From Streptacidiphilus albus JL83 (GTDB taxonomy: Bacteria; Actinomycetota; Actinomycetes; Streptomycetales; Streptomycetaceae): a stretch of 64,000 nucleotides of DNA. This document shows, in pieces, positions 29,459 to 37,668 of this stretch. The first letter of the stretch is position 1. Every line of letters starts with the position of its first letter. The stretch spans positions 5,652,017 to 5,716,016 of the forward strand of contig NZ_JQML01000001.1 of the NCBI RefSeq assembly GCF_000744705.1, written 5' to 3'. The translations under genes were made by a program, and so were the position numbers. The notes beneath the pieces are model-generated. The model did no database searches. It saw nothing but the letters and a program-made list of their open reading frames with translations, and was not told the DNA's origin.

Positions 29459-29477
29459 TCTGGGACACTGATCGGCA

Positions 29478-30656
29478 ATGGAATCTGCGATGCGTGCCGA
29501 AGCTGTGGTCGACCTGGCGGCGCTGCGGGGGAACATCCGTGCTCTCCGTGCCCGTACCGGACCGGCCGACGTCATGTCCGTGGTCAAGGCCGACGCCTAT
29601 GGCCACGGCATGGTCCCGTGTGCCCGCGCGGCCCTGGAGGCAGGCGCGACCTGGCTCGGCACCGCGACCCCGGACGAGGCGCTGGCCCTGCGCGCCGCCG
29701 GGATCACCGCCGAACAGGCCCGGGTGCTGTGCTGGCTGTGGACCCCGGACGCGCCCTGGGAACGGACCGTCGAGGCCGGGATCGACATCTCGGTCAGCGG
29801 CGGCTGGGCACTCGACCGGGTGCTGGCGGCGGTCCGGGCCACCGGCCGCTCGGCCAGGATCCACCTCAAGGCCGACACCGGCCTGGGCCGCAACGGCGCC
29901 CAGCCGCACGACTGGCCCGAGCTGGTGGCGGCGGCCCGCGCCGCCGAGGCCGAGGGCCTGGTCGCGGTCACCGGCCTGTGGTCCCACTTCGCCTGCGCCG
30001 ACGAGCCCGGCCACCCCTCCGTCCCGGCCCAGCTGACCCGCTTCCGCGAGGCCCTGGCCGTGGCCGAGGCCGCCGGGCTGCGGCCCGAGGTCCGGCACCT
30101 CGCCAACTCCCCGGCCACCCTGCTGCTGCCGGAGTCCCACTTCGACCTGGTCCGGACCGGCCTCGCCCAGTACGGCCTGTCCCCGGTCCCCGAGGTCGGC
30201 GGACCGGACGACTACGGGCTGCGCCCGGTGATGACCCTCCAGGCGCAGCTCGCCAGTGTGAAGCAGGTCCCGGCCGGACACGGCGTCAGCTACGGTCACA
30301 GCTACACCACCCCGACCGACACCACGCTCGCGCTGGTCCCGCTCGGCTACGCCGACGGCGTCCCCCGGCACGCCAGCTCCACCGGACCGGTCCTGATCGG
30401 CGGCAAGTGGCGGACCGTCGCCGGGCGGGTGGCGATGGACCAGTTCGTGGTCGACCTGGGCGGCGACCGGGCCGAGGTCGGCGACACCGTCGTCCTCTTC
30501 GGCCCCGGCGACCGGGGCGAGCCCACGGCCGAGGACTGGGCCCGCGCCTGCGGCACCATCTCCTACGAGATCATCACCAGGATCGGCGCCCGGGTGCCCC
30601 GGCGGTACGTCGGCGGCAGCGCCGCCGACCCGGTCGAGGGGGGTGGCGACGGATGA
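29478..30656 (+). CDS. alr: Alanine racemase
   Basis: PLP enzyme making D-alanine for peptidoglycan. The 392-residue protein has the PLP lysine in VVKADAYGHG near residue 37, LKADTGLGRNG near 133, the second catalytic Tyr in GVSYGHSYTTP near 271, and GRVAMDQFVVDLG. ATG 29478 is the first start; ATG 29490 (MRAEAVVDLAALRGNIRAL) has GGAA at a fair distance and may be used instead. Its stop overlaps the next ATG (ATGA), so it is cotranscribed with the hydrolase and tsaE. Confidence 0.95.
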   Translation: MESAMRAEAVVDLAALRGNIRALRARTGPADVMSVVKADAYGHGMVPCARAALEAGATWLGTATPDEALALRAAGITAEQARVLCWLWTPDAPWERTVEAGIDISVSGGWALDRVLAAVRATGRSARIHLKADTGLGRNGAQPHDWPELVAAARAAEAEGLVAVTGLWSHFACADEPGHPSVPAQLTRFREALAVAEAAGLRPEVRHLANSPATLLLPESHFDLVRTGLAQYGLSPVPEVGGPDDYGLRPVMTLQAQLASVKQVPAGHGVSYGHSYTTPTDTTLALVPLGYADGVPRHASSTGPVLIGGKWRTVAGRVAMDQFVVDLGGDRAEVGDTVVLFGPGDRGEPTAEDWARACGTISYEIITRIGARVPRRYVGGSAADPVEGGGDG

Positions 30657-32185
30657 GCGCGGACGAGGGCCGGTCGGTCGCCGCCGAGGCGGTGCAGCAG
30701 GTCAGGGCGGTCACCGCGGCGGCCGGCGAGGTCGTCAGCGACATGGCCGAGGGCCGCTGGCGCCGGGCCGGGCTGGTCGGGCTCTCGCTGGGCGTGGTCG
30801 CGGCCGGTGCGGCGGCGGGCGTCGCGGTGGAGCGGCTGACCGTCGGCCGGGACATGCGCCGCCGGGCCCGGGCCGAGATCGACGCCGCCGCGCCCTTCGG
30901 CTCGCTGCGCGGCCGTCCGCTGACGGTGGCCGCGCCCGACGGCACCGAGCTCTACCTGGAACTGGACGGCACCGGCTGGGCCGGGACCCCGTTCTTCGAC
31001 CGTCCCGCCCCGGCCGCCGCGCCGGACGCACCGCTCGCCGGCCCGGCGGTCGCCGGGTCGGCGACACCCGCCGCCGCGGCCGCCGCGGCCGAGCCGCGCA
31101 GGGGCTGGCTGGGCCGGCTCCGCGCCGCCGCCCCGGTCGATCCGGTCGAACTGCCCGCCCGGATCGAGGCCGCGGGCGGCCTCTCCAACGCCCTGGGGAT
31201 GTCCGGCGCCCTGGGCAGCCTGCTCGGCCGCACCGCCACCCCGCCGCTGACGGTGGTCTTCTGCCACGGCTACTGCCTCAACCAGGACAGCTGGCACTTC
31301 CAGCGGGCCGCCTTCCAGGACGGCCTGCGGCTGGTCTTCTGGGACCAGCGCAGCCACGGCCGCTCCGAGCGCAGCCGCAGCTACCTGGCCGGGGAACCGG
31401 CCGGCATCGACGAGCTGGGCGGCGACCTCAAGGCCGTCATCGACGCGGTCGCGCCGGTCGGCCCGCTGGTGCTGGTCGGCCACTCGATGGGCGGGATGAC
31501 CGTGATGGCCCTCGCCGACCAGTACCCCGAGCTGTTCCGGGAACGGGTCGCGGCGGTCGCGCTGATCGGCACCACGGCCGGGAACTGGAGCGGCAACAGC
31601 CTCGGCCTGCCCTCCTACGGCGCGAAGATGCTGCACCGGGTCGCCCCGGGCGTGCTCAAGGCCCTCGGCCGCCAGGCGGACCTGGTCGAGTTCACCCGGC
31701 GGATGGGCAGCGAGCTGACCTCCGCGCTCTACCGGAAGTACTCCTTCGGCGCGGCCGACGTCGACCCGGCCGTCGAGCGCTTCGCCCAGCGGATGCTGGA
31801 GGCCACCCCGATCGACGTGGTCGCCGAGTTCTTCCCGGCCTTCGACCGGCACGAGAAGACCGCCGCGCTGGCCGTCCTCCGGGACCTCCCGGTGCTGGTC
31901 CTGGTCGGCACCAGGGACCTGCTCACGCCGCCCGAGCACAGCGAGGCCATCGCCGCCGAGCTGCCGGACGCCGAGCTGCTGATCGTCCGCGGCGCCGGGC
32001 ACCTGGTCATGCTGGAGTGCCCGGAGCTGGTCGACCACGAGCTGGCGCTGCTGCTGGAGCGCGCCGCGCAGCGCTCCGGCGCGCCGCTGCCGCAGTCGGT
32101 CAGGGAACTGGCCGAGCGGACCGCCGCCCCCGGCGCTTCGGACGGAAGCCCGGACGGCGGCCCGGACGACGAGGCGCAGCCGTGA
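30653..32185 (+). CDS. Membrane-anchored alpha/beta hydrolase
   Basis: A 510-residue protein with an N-terminal membrane helix (GLVGLSLGVVAAGAAAGVAV, about residues 42-61) and an alpha/beta-hydrolase fold from about 190. Visible are the oxyanion region FCHGYCLNQD, nucleophile GHSMGG near 283, an Asp in VGTRDLLTPPEH, and the His of GAGHLVMLE. The substrate is unknown. Between the helix and the fold lies an Ala/Pro-rich insert. The 4-base overlap with alr and the following tsaE gene indicate an operon; this order is common in streptomycetes. Confidence 0.87.
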   Translation: MSADEGRSVAAEAVQQVRAVTAAAGEVVSDMAEGRWRRAGLVGLSLGVVAAGAAAGVAVERLTVGRDMRRRARAEIDAAAPFGSLRGRPLTVAAPDGTELYLELDGTGWAGTPFFDRPAPAAAPDAPLAGPAVAGSATPAAAAAAAEPRRGWLGRLRAAAPVDPVELPARIEAAGGLSNALGMSGALGSLLGRTATPPLTVVFCHGYCLNQDSWHFQRAAFQDGLRLVFWDQRSHGRSERSRSYLAGEPAGIDELGGDLKAVIDAVAPVGPLVLVGHSMGGMTVMALADQYPELFRERVAAVALIGTTAGNWSGNSLGLPSYGAKMLHRVAPGVLKALGRQADLVEFTRRMGSELTSALYRKYSFGAADVDPAVERFAQRMLEATPIDVVAEFFPAFDRHEKTAALAVLRDLPVLVLVGTRDLLTPPEHSEAIAAELPDAELLIVRGAGHLVMLECPELVDHELALLLERAAQRSGAPLPQSVRELAERTAAPGASDGSPDGGPDDEAQP

Positions 32186-32223
32186 CTCCCGCCCGCCCGA
32201 CCCCCGCCTCCGAGAGGACCCCC

Positions 32224-32760
32224 ATGCGGATCACCGTTCCCGACCCCGCCGCCATGCAGCAGCTCGGCCGCACCCTGGCGACCCTGCTGCGCCCCGGCGA
32301 CCTGGTGCTGCTCTCCGGCGAGCTGGGCGCGGGCAAGACCACCCTCACCCGGGGCCTGGGCGAGGGCCTGGGCGTGCGCGGCGCGGTCACCTCGCCCACC
32401 TTCGTCATCGCCCGGGTCCACCCCTCGCTGGTCGGCGGCCCGGCCCTGGTCCACGTCGACGCCTACCGCCTCGGCGGCGGCCTGGACCAGATGGAGGACC
32501 TGGACCTGGACGTGTCGCTGCCGGAGTCGGTGGTGGTCGTGGAATGGGGCGAGGGCAAGGTCGAGGAGCTGTCCGACTCCCGGCTGGAGGTCCGGATCGA
32601 GCGCGCCCTGGGCGGCGAACCGGCCGCCGCCGCCGCCGACCCCGGCGAGGACGAGGAGGACCCACGCACGGTCGTGCTGACCGGTCTGGGCGCGCGCTGG
32701 GCGGGCGTGGACCTGGCCGCCGAGGCCGACTGGGGCGTGCCGCGCGGCGCGGCGGTCTGA
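32224..32760 (+). CDS. tsaE: tRNA t6A-modification ATPase TsaE
   Basis: ATPase partner of TsaB/TsaD in making N6-threonylcarbamoyladenosine at tRNA position 37. The 178-residue protein has Walker A SGELGAGKTTLTRGL near residue 37, SPTFVIARVH, HVDAYRL and VVVVEWGEG. ATG 32224 has GAGAGGA 6 bases upstream; GTG 32182, overlapping the upstream stop (GTGA), would add 14 residues. An acidic insert near residue 145 and a long C-terminal tail are actinobacterial traits. tsaB and tsaD lie about 1 and 2.2 kb downstream. Confidence 0.92.
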   Translation: MRITVPDPAAMQQLGRTLATLLRPGDLVLLSGELGAGKTTLTRGLGEGLGVRGAVTSPTFVIARVHPSLVGGPALVHVDAYRLGGGLDQMEDLDLDVSLPESVVVVEWGEGKVEELSDSRLEVRIERALGGEPAAAAADPGEDEEDPRTVVLTGLGARWAGVDLAAEADWGVPRGAAV

Positions 32761-32839
32761 TCCGTAGTTGTTATTCCGACGCAGTGTCGGGAAGATGGGG
32801 GCGTAGGTAAGACGTCGGCATGACACTCCGGGAGGCGAC

Positions 32840-33055
32840 ATGTCCGGCACGACCCCCCGCCGCGCGCACGCCGGCACCGCCGTCGGTCTGGGCGCACTGC
32901 TGGCCGCCTCGCCCGCTGCCAGGGCCGTGGGCACGCCCCCGCCCCCGCCGGCCGAGGCGCTGCCGGTCCGGTCGGCCGCGGAGCAGGCCCCGGCCCAGCT
33001 GCCGGTGCAGCCCGAGGAGGACCCGCTCCCGCTGCGCCCCCCGGCCGCCGCGTAG
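32840..33055 (+). CDS. Small putative secreted Pro/Ala-rich protein
   Basis: A 71-residue frame with a strong ribosome site (GGGAGG, 5 bases before the ATG). It begins MSGTTPRRAHAGTAVGLGAL, followed by a short hydrophobic run and an Ala-x-Ala-type end, so it could be a secretion signal, then Pro/Glu-rich sequence. No family is recognised and composition alone could mimic this. It is convergent with the transpeptidase-like gene, ending 7 bases from it. Confidence 0.45.
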   Translation: MSGTTPRRAHAGTAVGLGALLAASPAARAVGTPPPPPAEALPVRSAAEQAPAQLPVQPEEDPLPLRPPAAA

Positions 33056-33062
33056 CCGCGGG

Positions 33063-33644
33063 TCAGCCGACCACGACCACCTTGGTCTTCTCGGGGGCGA
33101 AGGCGAAGACGGCCTTGCTGTCCGCGACCGACTCGCGGATGCCGCCGGTGTGCTTGTCCGGCGGCGGCGAGGCCATGCTGCCGTCCACCGCCGCGCTGAA
33201 GCCGATGACCACGGGATGGCCGGTGAACAGCACGATGTTCTCGATCTGGGTCCCGTCCGAGCCGGTGATCGGACCAGCGATGGTGCTGTACACGGTGTAG
33301 GCGCCCGGGCTGGGGCTGACCGCGCTCGGCTGCACCGGGAAGCTCGTCTGCACCTTGCCGGAGCCGTCCACCAGCCAGACCCGCCGCTCGCCCAGCGAGT
33401 ACACCACCCGCTTGCCCGAGCCCGAGTCGGCCGGGACCGGGTCCGCCTTGGCCGTGCCGCCGCCGTCGCCCTTGCCGGGCGTGGACGGCGCGGTGGAGCC
33501 CGGCTTCGTCCCGGTCTTCCCGCCGTCCGCCGCCGTGGTCGTGGTGGCGGAACTCCGCGCCTGCAGCGCCAGCAGCGTGACGACGGCGAGAGCCGCGGCC
33601 GTCAGGCCGGTGACGACGGTGCTGCTGGAGCCGATCTTCGGCAC
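33063..33644 (-). CDS. L,D-transpeptidase-like protein lacking the catalytic cysteine
   Basis: A 193-residue protein with an N-terminal membrane anchor (TVVTGLTAAALAVVTLLAL), a Thr/Gly/Lys-rich linker and a C-terminal domain. That domain resembles YkuD: RVVYSLGERRVWLVDGSGKV at its start and KHTGGIRESVADSKAVFAF where active enzymes have S-H-G-C-[IV]-R. The cysteine position is glycine, so a transpeptidase reaction is unlikely; wall binding or regulation is possible. The fold assignment is inference from this pattern. It is divergent from tsaB. Confidence 0.75.
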   Translation of the reverse strand: MPKIGSSSTVVTGLTAAALAVVTLLALQARSSATTTTAADGGKTGTKPGSTAPSTPGKGDGGGTAKADPVPADSGSGKRVVYSLGERRVWLVDGSGKVQTSFPVQPSAVSPSPGAYTVYSTIAGPITGSDGTQIENIVLFTGHPVVIGFSAAVDGSMASPPPDKHTGGIRESVADSKAVFAFAPEKTKVVVVG

Positions 33645-33773
33645 AAGTCCTCCTGGGCCTGGCGAACACTCGAACGCATGGACCCCTCAAAGCAGGGCCT
33701 CCCCATCCTGCCAGGTTCGCTGCGGCGCTCGGATGCGGGCCGCACGGTCTCCGGGACGCTCTAACCTGATTGG

Positions 33774-34448
33774 GTGCTGCTCCTCGCGTTCGACACCGCC
33801 ACCCCCGCCGTCACCGCCGCCGTCCACGACACGGAGCGGCGGCTCACCCTCGCCCAGCGTGACCGGACCGACGCCCGGCGCCACGGCGAACTGCTGCTGC
33901 CGGCCATCGACGAGGTGCTGCGCGCCGCCGACGTGCCCAAGGAGCAGCTGGGCGCGATCGTCGTCGGCACCGGACCGGGCCCGTACACCGGGCTGCGGGT
34001 CGGCCTGGCCACCGCCGCCGCGCTCGGCCACGCCCTCGGCATTCCGGTGTACGGGGTGTGCACCCTCGACGGCCTCGCCCGTGCCGCCCGGGAGGCGGGT
34101 CAGGCCGGCCCGTTCGTGGCGGCGACCGACGCCCGCCGCAAGGAGGTCTACTGGGCCGCCTACGACGCCGAGGGACGCCGCACCGGCGGTCCCGACGTCG
34201 ACCGCCCGGCCGAGATCGCCGAGCGGGTCGCCGGACTGCCTGCGGTGGGCGCGGGCGCGCTGCTGTACCCCGAGGTCTTCGCCGCCCCGGCGGAGGGCAT
34301 GCCGGAGCACCAGTCGGCCGGCGCCCTGGCCGTCTTCGCCGCCGAGGAGCTGGCGGCCGGCCGCGAGCTGTTGGCGCCGGTCCCGCTCTACCTGCGCCGA
34401 CCGGACGCCGAGGTGCCGAAGAACTACAAGACGGTGCTGCCCGCATGA
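33774..34448 (+). CDS. tsaB: tRNA t6A-modification protein TsaB
   Basis: Inactive ASKHA-fold partner of TsaD. The 224-residue protein from GTG 33774 starts MLLLAFDTATPAVTAAVHD, with VVGTGPGPYTGLRVGLATA near 62 and VYGVCTLDGLA. No Shine-Dalgarno sequence precedes the GTG, but TAACCT 7-12 bases upstream may be a -10 hexamer, so the mRNA may be leaderless. Its TGA overlaps the rimI ATG. Confidence 0.92.
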   Translation: MLLLAFDTATPAVTAAVHDTERRLTLAQRDRTDARRHGELLLPAIDEVLRAADVPKEQLGAIVVGTGPGPYTGLRVGLATAAALGHALGIPVYGVCTLDGLARAAREAGQAGPFVAATDARRKEVYWAAYDAEGRRTGGPDVDRPAEIAERVAGLPAVGAGALLYPEVFAAPAEGMPEHQSAGALAVFAAEELAAGRELLAPVPLYLRRPDAEVPKNYKTVLPA

Positions 34449-34978
34449 TCGTGCTGCGGGAGATGCGCTGGTGGGACATCGAACCGGTGCTCGCGCTGGA
34501 GAACGAGCTGTTCCCCGAGGACGCCTGGTCGGCCGGGATGTTCTGGTCCGAACTGGCCGACGCCCGGCACCCCGGGGCCACCCGCTGGTACACCGTCGCC
34601 GAGGCCGGGGACGGCCGGATCGTCGGCTACGCCGGGCTGATGGCCATCGCCGGCGAGGGCGACGTGCAGACCATCGCCGTGGCCGAGGAGCACTGGGGCG
34701 ACGGCCTGGGCACCCGGCTGCTCACCGGGCTGGTGCGGCAGTCCGCCGCGGCCGGCTGCGAGTCCCTGCTGCTGGAGGTCCGGGTCGACAACGCCCGCGC
34801 CCAGCGGCTCTACGAGCGCTTCGGCTTCGAGCCGATCGGCATCCGCCGGCACTACTACCAGCCCTCCGGGGTCGACGCCCTGGTGATGCGGCTGGAGCGG
34901 CCCGCCGACGCCCTGTCCCGGCTGCCCGACCCGCCCCACCACACAGACGAACGTAGGAGCATGACCCGCCATGGCTGA
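34445..34978 (+). CDS. rimI: Ribosomal protein S18 alanine N-acetyltransferase RimI
   Basis: A 177-residue GNAT acetyltransferase. The start reads [20 protein letters not shown]; the CoA-binding motif is [19 protein letters not shown] near 78, followed by [20 protein letters not shown], close to the RimI signature. It lies between tsaB and tsaD as in many bacteria, overlapping tsaB by 4 bases and tsaD by 8. The annotation rests on motif and context; other protein N-acetyl targets are possible. Confidence 0.9.
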   Translation: MIVLREMRWWDIEPVLALENELFPEDAWSAGMFWSELADARHPGATRWYTVAEAGDGRIVGYAGLMAIAGEGDVQTIAVAEEHWGDGLGTRLLTGLVRQSAAAGCESLLLEVRVDNARAQRLYERFGFEPIGIRRHYYQPSGVDALVMRLERPADALSRLPDPPHHTDERRSMTRHG

Positions 34979-36059
34979 CGAACCGCTGGTCCTCGGCATC
35001 GAGACCTCCTGCGACGAGACCGGCGTCGGTATCGTCCGGGGCACCACCCTGCTCGCCGACGCCGTCGCCACCAGCGTCGAGGAGCACGGGCGCTTCGGCG
35101 GCGTCGTCCCGGAGATCGCCAGCCGGGCGCACCTGGAGTCGATGGTGCCCACCGTCCAGCGGGCGCTGGACGAGGCGGGGATCAAGGCGAGCGACCTCGA
35201 CGGGATCGCGGTGACGGCCGGACCGGGCCTCGCGGGCGCGCTGCTGGTCGGCGTCTCCGCCGCCAAGGCCTACGCCTACGCGCTGGACAAACCGCTGTAC
35301 GGGGTGAACCACCTGGCCTCGCACATCTGCGTGGACCAGCTGGAGCACGGTCGGCTGCCCGAGCCGACGATGGCGCTGCTGGTCTCCGGCGGGCACTCCT
35401 CGCTGCTGCTGACCACCGACATCACCAGCGACGTCCGCTCGCTGGGCGCGACCATCGACGACGCGGCGGGGGAGGCCTTCGACAAGGTGGCCCGGGTGCT
35501 CGGTCTCGGCTTCCCCGGCGGTCCGGTGATCGACCGCTACGCCGCCGAGGGCGACCCGAAGGCGATCGCCTTCCCGCGCGGGCTCAGCGGGCCGCGCGAC
35601 GCTGCCTACGACTTCTCCTTCTCCGGGCTGAAGACCGCCGTCGCCCGCTGGGTCGAGGCCAAGCGCCGGGCGGGCGAGGAGGTCCCGGTGCGGGACGTCT
35701 CGGCGTCCTTCCAGGAGGCGGTCACCGATGTGCTGACCCGCAAGGCGGTCCGGGCCTGCCAGGACCAGGGCGTCGACCATCTGATGATCGGCGGCGGGGT
35801 CGCCGCCAACTCCCGGCTGCGGGCCATGGCGCAGGAGCGCTGCGACCGGGCCGGGATCGTGCTGCGGGTCCCCCGGATGAAGCTCTGCACCGACAACGGC
35901 GCGATGGTGGCCGCGCTGGGCGCGGAGATGGTCCGGCGCAACCGGACGCCCTCCTCCTTCGACCTGTCGGCGGACTCCTCGCTGCCGGTCACCGAGACCC
36001 ACGTCCCTGGCCGCGCCACGCCGGCGTCGCACGACGAACTGCACCGACTGTCCGAGTAA
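34971..36059 (+). CDS. tsaD: tRNA N6-adenosine threonylcarbamoyltransferase TsaD
   Basis: Transfers the threonylcarbamoyl group to A37 of ANN-decoding tRNAs. The 362-residue protein starts [20 protein letters not shown], with the metal-binding HLASH near residue 113, [29 protein letters not shown], and [12 protein letters not shown] near 265. Its ATG lies inside the end of rimI. With TsaB and TsaE encoded close by, most of the t6A system is here; TsaC is not. Confidence 0.96.
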   Translation: MADEPLVLGIETSCDETGVGIVRGTTLLADAVATSVEEHGRFGGVVPEIASRAHLESMVPTVQRALDEAGIKASDLDGIAVTAGPGLAGALLVGVSAAKAYAYALDKPLYGVNHLASHICVDQLEHGRLPEPTMALLVSGGHSSLLLTTDITSDVRSLGATIDDAAGEAFDKVARVLGLGFPGGPVIDRYAAEGDPKAIAFPRGLSGPRDAAYDFSFSGLKTAVARWVEAKRRAGEEVPVRDVSASFQEAVTDVLTRKAVRACQDQGVDHLMIGGGVAANSRLRAMAQERCDRAGIVLRVPRMKLCTDNGAMVAALGAEMVRRNRTPSSFDLSADSSLPVTETHVPGRATPASHDELHRLSE

Positions 36060-36104
36060 CTCGGATGCTGGGAACGCCAGTTCGATACGGCTGGGCGTTT
36101 TCTG

Positions 36105-36132
36105 GGAACCGGCTGGGAGTCGGTAGCGTCTT
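36105..36132 (+). promoter_or_regulatory. Sigma-E-like promoter before the deacetylase gene
   Basis: GGAACC (36105-36110), 16-base spacer, CGTCTT (36127-36132) resembles the GGAAC ... CGTC promoters of streptomycete sigma-E, the envelope-stress sigma factor. The overlapping TTCTGG/TAGCGT pair (36100-36105, 36124-36129) could be a vegetative alternative. Confidence 0.4.
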
Positions 36133-36166
36133 TTCCGACACCACCGGACGTCGGGAGCACAGGGCA

Positions 36167-37048
36167 GTGAAGCGGTACAGCAGGACCCTCGTAACGACGG
36201 CGGGGGCGCTTGCCCTCACGGCCCTGGCCGCCGCCTGCAGCAGCGCCGCGCCGCCGGTGCCGCTCCCGTCCCCGGCGGCGCCGGGCGACGCGGCCACGGC
36301 GAGCTCCGGGGCCACCACCGGCTCGGACTCGCAGGACTCGGTGGCGGCGAACACCGCGCTCTGGGCGAAGTGGGGCCTCAAGCCGCTCGTCCCCGCCCCG
36401 GCGCCCCCGGTCGACCGTCCGATCAAGCTGACCCGGACCGGCAAGGTCCCGGTGATCAAGCAGGTCCCGACCGACCAGAAGGTCGTCTTCATCACCGTGG
36501 ACGACGGTGCGGAGAAGGACCCGAAGTTCATCCAGATGATGCAGGACCTGAAGATCCCGATCACGATGTTCCTGATGAACGACACGATCAAGGACGACTA
36601 CGGGTACTTCAAGCCACTGCAGGCGCTGGGCAACAGCATCCAGAACCACACCCTGCACCACCCGGCGATGAACACCATCTCCGAGGCGCAGCAGCAGAAC
36701 GAGGTCTGCGGCGACCAGAAGATCCTGACCACCCAGTACGGCACCGCCCCGTTCCTGTTCCGCCCCCCGTACGGCGCGGGCGCGTACTCGTCCAGCCTCA
36801 ACGAGGCGGTCCAGGCCTGCGGTCCGCGCGCCATCGTCTACTGGACCGAGACCATGGAGATCACCGGCCTGGAGTACCAGACCGCGGACCGCAAGCTCCA
36901 GGACGGCGACATCATCCTGGCCCACTTCCGGGGCCCGTCCGAGCTCAAGGGCGAGTCGATGACCAAGATGTTCGCCAACATGGTCAAGCGGATCGAGGAG
37001 CAGGGCTTCAGCGTGGCCCGCCTGGACGACTACATCCAGCAGCCGTAG
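36167..37048 (+). CDS. Polysaccharide deacetylase lipoprotein (NodB domain)
   Basis: A 293-residue exported protein from GTG 36167: basic start (MKRYSRTLV), hydrophobic helix and lipobox LAAAC, then a Ser/Ala/Pro linker. The NodB domain has FITVDDGAEKD near 110 (TFDDG-type metal Asp pair), HTLHHP near 160 (two metal His), RPPYGAG near 199 and DGDIILAHF. Such enzymes deacetylate cell-wall GlcNAc or other glycans. The next gene is convergent, 30 bases away. Confidence 0.9.
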   Translation: MKRYSRTLVTTAGALALTALAAACSSAAPPVPLPSPAAPGDAATASSGATTGSDSQDSVAANTALWAKWGLKPLVPAPAPPVDRPIKLTRTGKVPVIKQVPTDQKVVFITVDDGAEKDPKFIQMMQDLKIPITMFLMNDTIKDDYGYFKPLQALGNSIQNHTLHHPAMNTISEAQQQNEVCGDQKILTTQYGTAPFLFRPPYGAGAYSSSLNEAVQACGPRAIVYWTETMEITGLEYQTADRKLQDGDIILAHFRGPSELKGESMTKMFANMVKRIEEQGFSVARLDDYIQQP

Positions 37049-37078
37049 CCCGCGACCGGGCTCAACCGCCGACCGGGC

Positions 37079-37561
37079 TCAACCGCCGGTCGCGGTCAGC
37101 CAGTCGCGGATGCCGTTCATCACCCGGGGCCCGTGGTCGGCGCCGACCTGCCGGGTCAGGTCGGCGATGGTGACCGCGGCGAGGACCTGCCGCCGGGCGT
37201 CCTCGGCGGCGGCCATCGCCCGGGCGATGGCGCAGGGTGTGGCGCAGACCGAGGGGGGCGCGGCCAGCGGGCCGCGCTGCCGGATCTCGGTGCAGCTGAA
37301 CGCGGGACCGGGGCCGTCGACGGCCTCGACGACGTCGAGCATGCTGACCGCCCCGGGGTCGCGGGTCAGCGTGTAGCCGCCGGACTTCCCCTGGGTCGAG
37401 TGGATCAGACCGGCTCGGGACAGGGCCTGGAGCTGCTTGGCGAGATAGCTGGCGGAGACGTCGTGCAGTTCGGCCAGCCGGGCCGCCGGCACCGGTGTGC
37501 TGCTGGTGGTGAGCACGACGCAGCAGTGCAGCGCCCACTCCACCCCGCCCGACATCTTCAC
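37079..37561 (-). CDS. Rrf2-family transcriptional regulator
   Basis: A 160-residue winged-helix regulator (MKMSGGVEWALHCCVVLTTS; helix-turn-helix SASYLAKQLQALSRAGLI; wing GKSGGYTLTRDP). Three cysteines (FSCTEI, SVCATPC) sit where Rrf2 proteins such as NsrR or RsrR bind an iron-sulfur cluster, so redox or NO sensing is plausible. Start may be GTG 37561 or ATG 37555. It is divergent from an NAD(P)-binding gene across a 107-base gap holding a palindrome. RsrR-like Rrf2 regulators are also found divergent from NmrA-like genes. Confidence 0.88.
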   Translation of the reverse strand: MKMSGGVEWALHCCVVLTTSSTPVPAARLAELHDVSASYLAKQLQALSRAGLIHSTQGKSGGYTLTRDPGAVSMLDVVEAVDGPGPAFSCTEIRQRGPLAAPPSVCATPCAIARAMAAAEDARRQVLAAVTIADLTRQVGADHGPRVMNGIRDWLTATGG

Positions 37562-37613
37562 CGCGCCAGCCTATCCCGCACCCCGGGCGACATCCCGGTA
37601 TCGCGGGCAAAGG

Positions 37614-37649
37614 TTGTCCGGGTATTGTCTCGGACATAAGTTGTCCGAG
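37614..37649 (+). promoter_or_regulatory. Promoter overlapped by a probable Rrf2 operator
   Basis: TTGTCC (37614-37619) and TAAGTT (37637-37642) with a 17-base spacer form a promoter for the downstream reductase gene. CTCGGACA-TAAGT-TGTCCGAG (37629-37649) is a perfect 8-bp inverted repeat over the -10, and the -35 TTGTCCG repeats its half-site. This is a typical place for autoregulated repression. Confidence 0.6.
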
Positions 37650-37668
37650 TTTTCGGGAGGGGTCTGTC

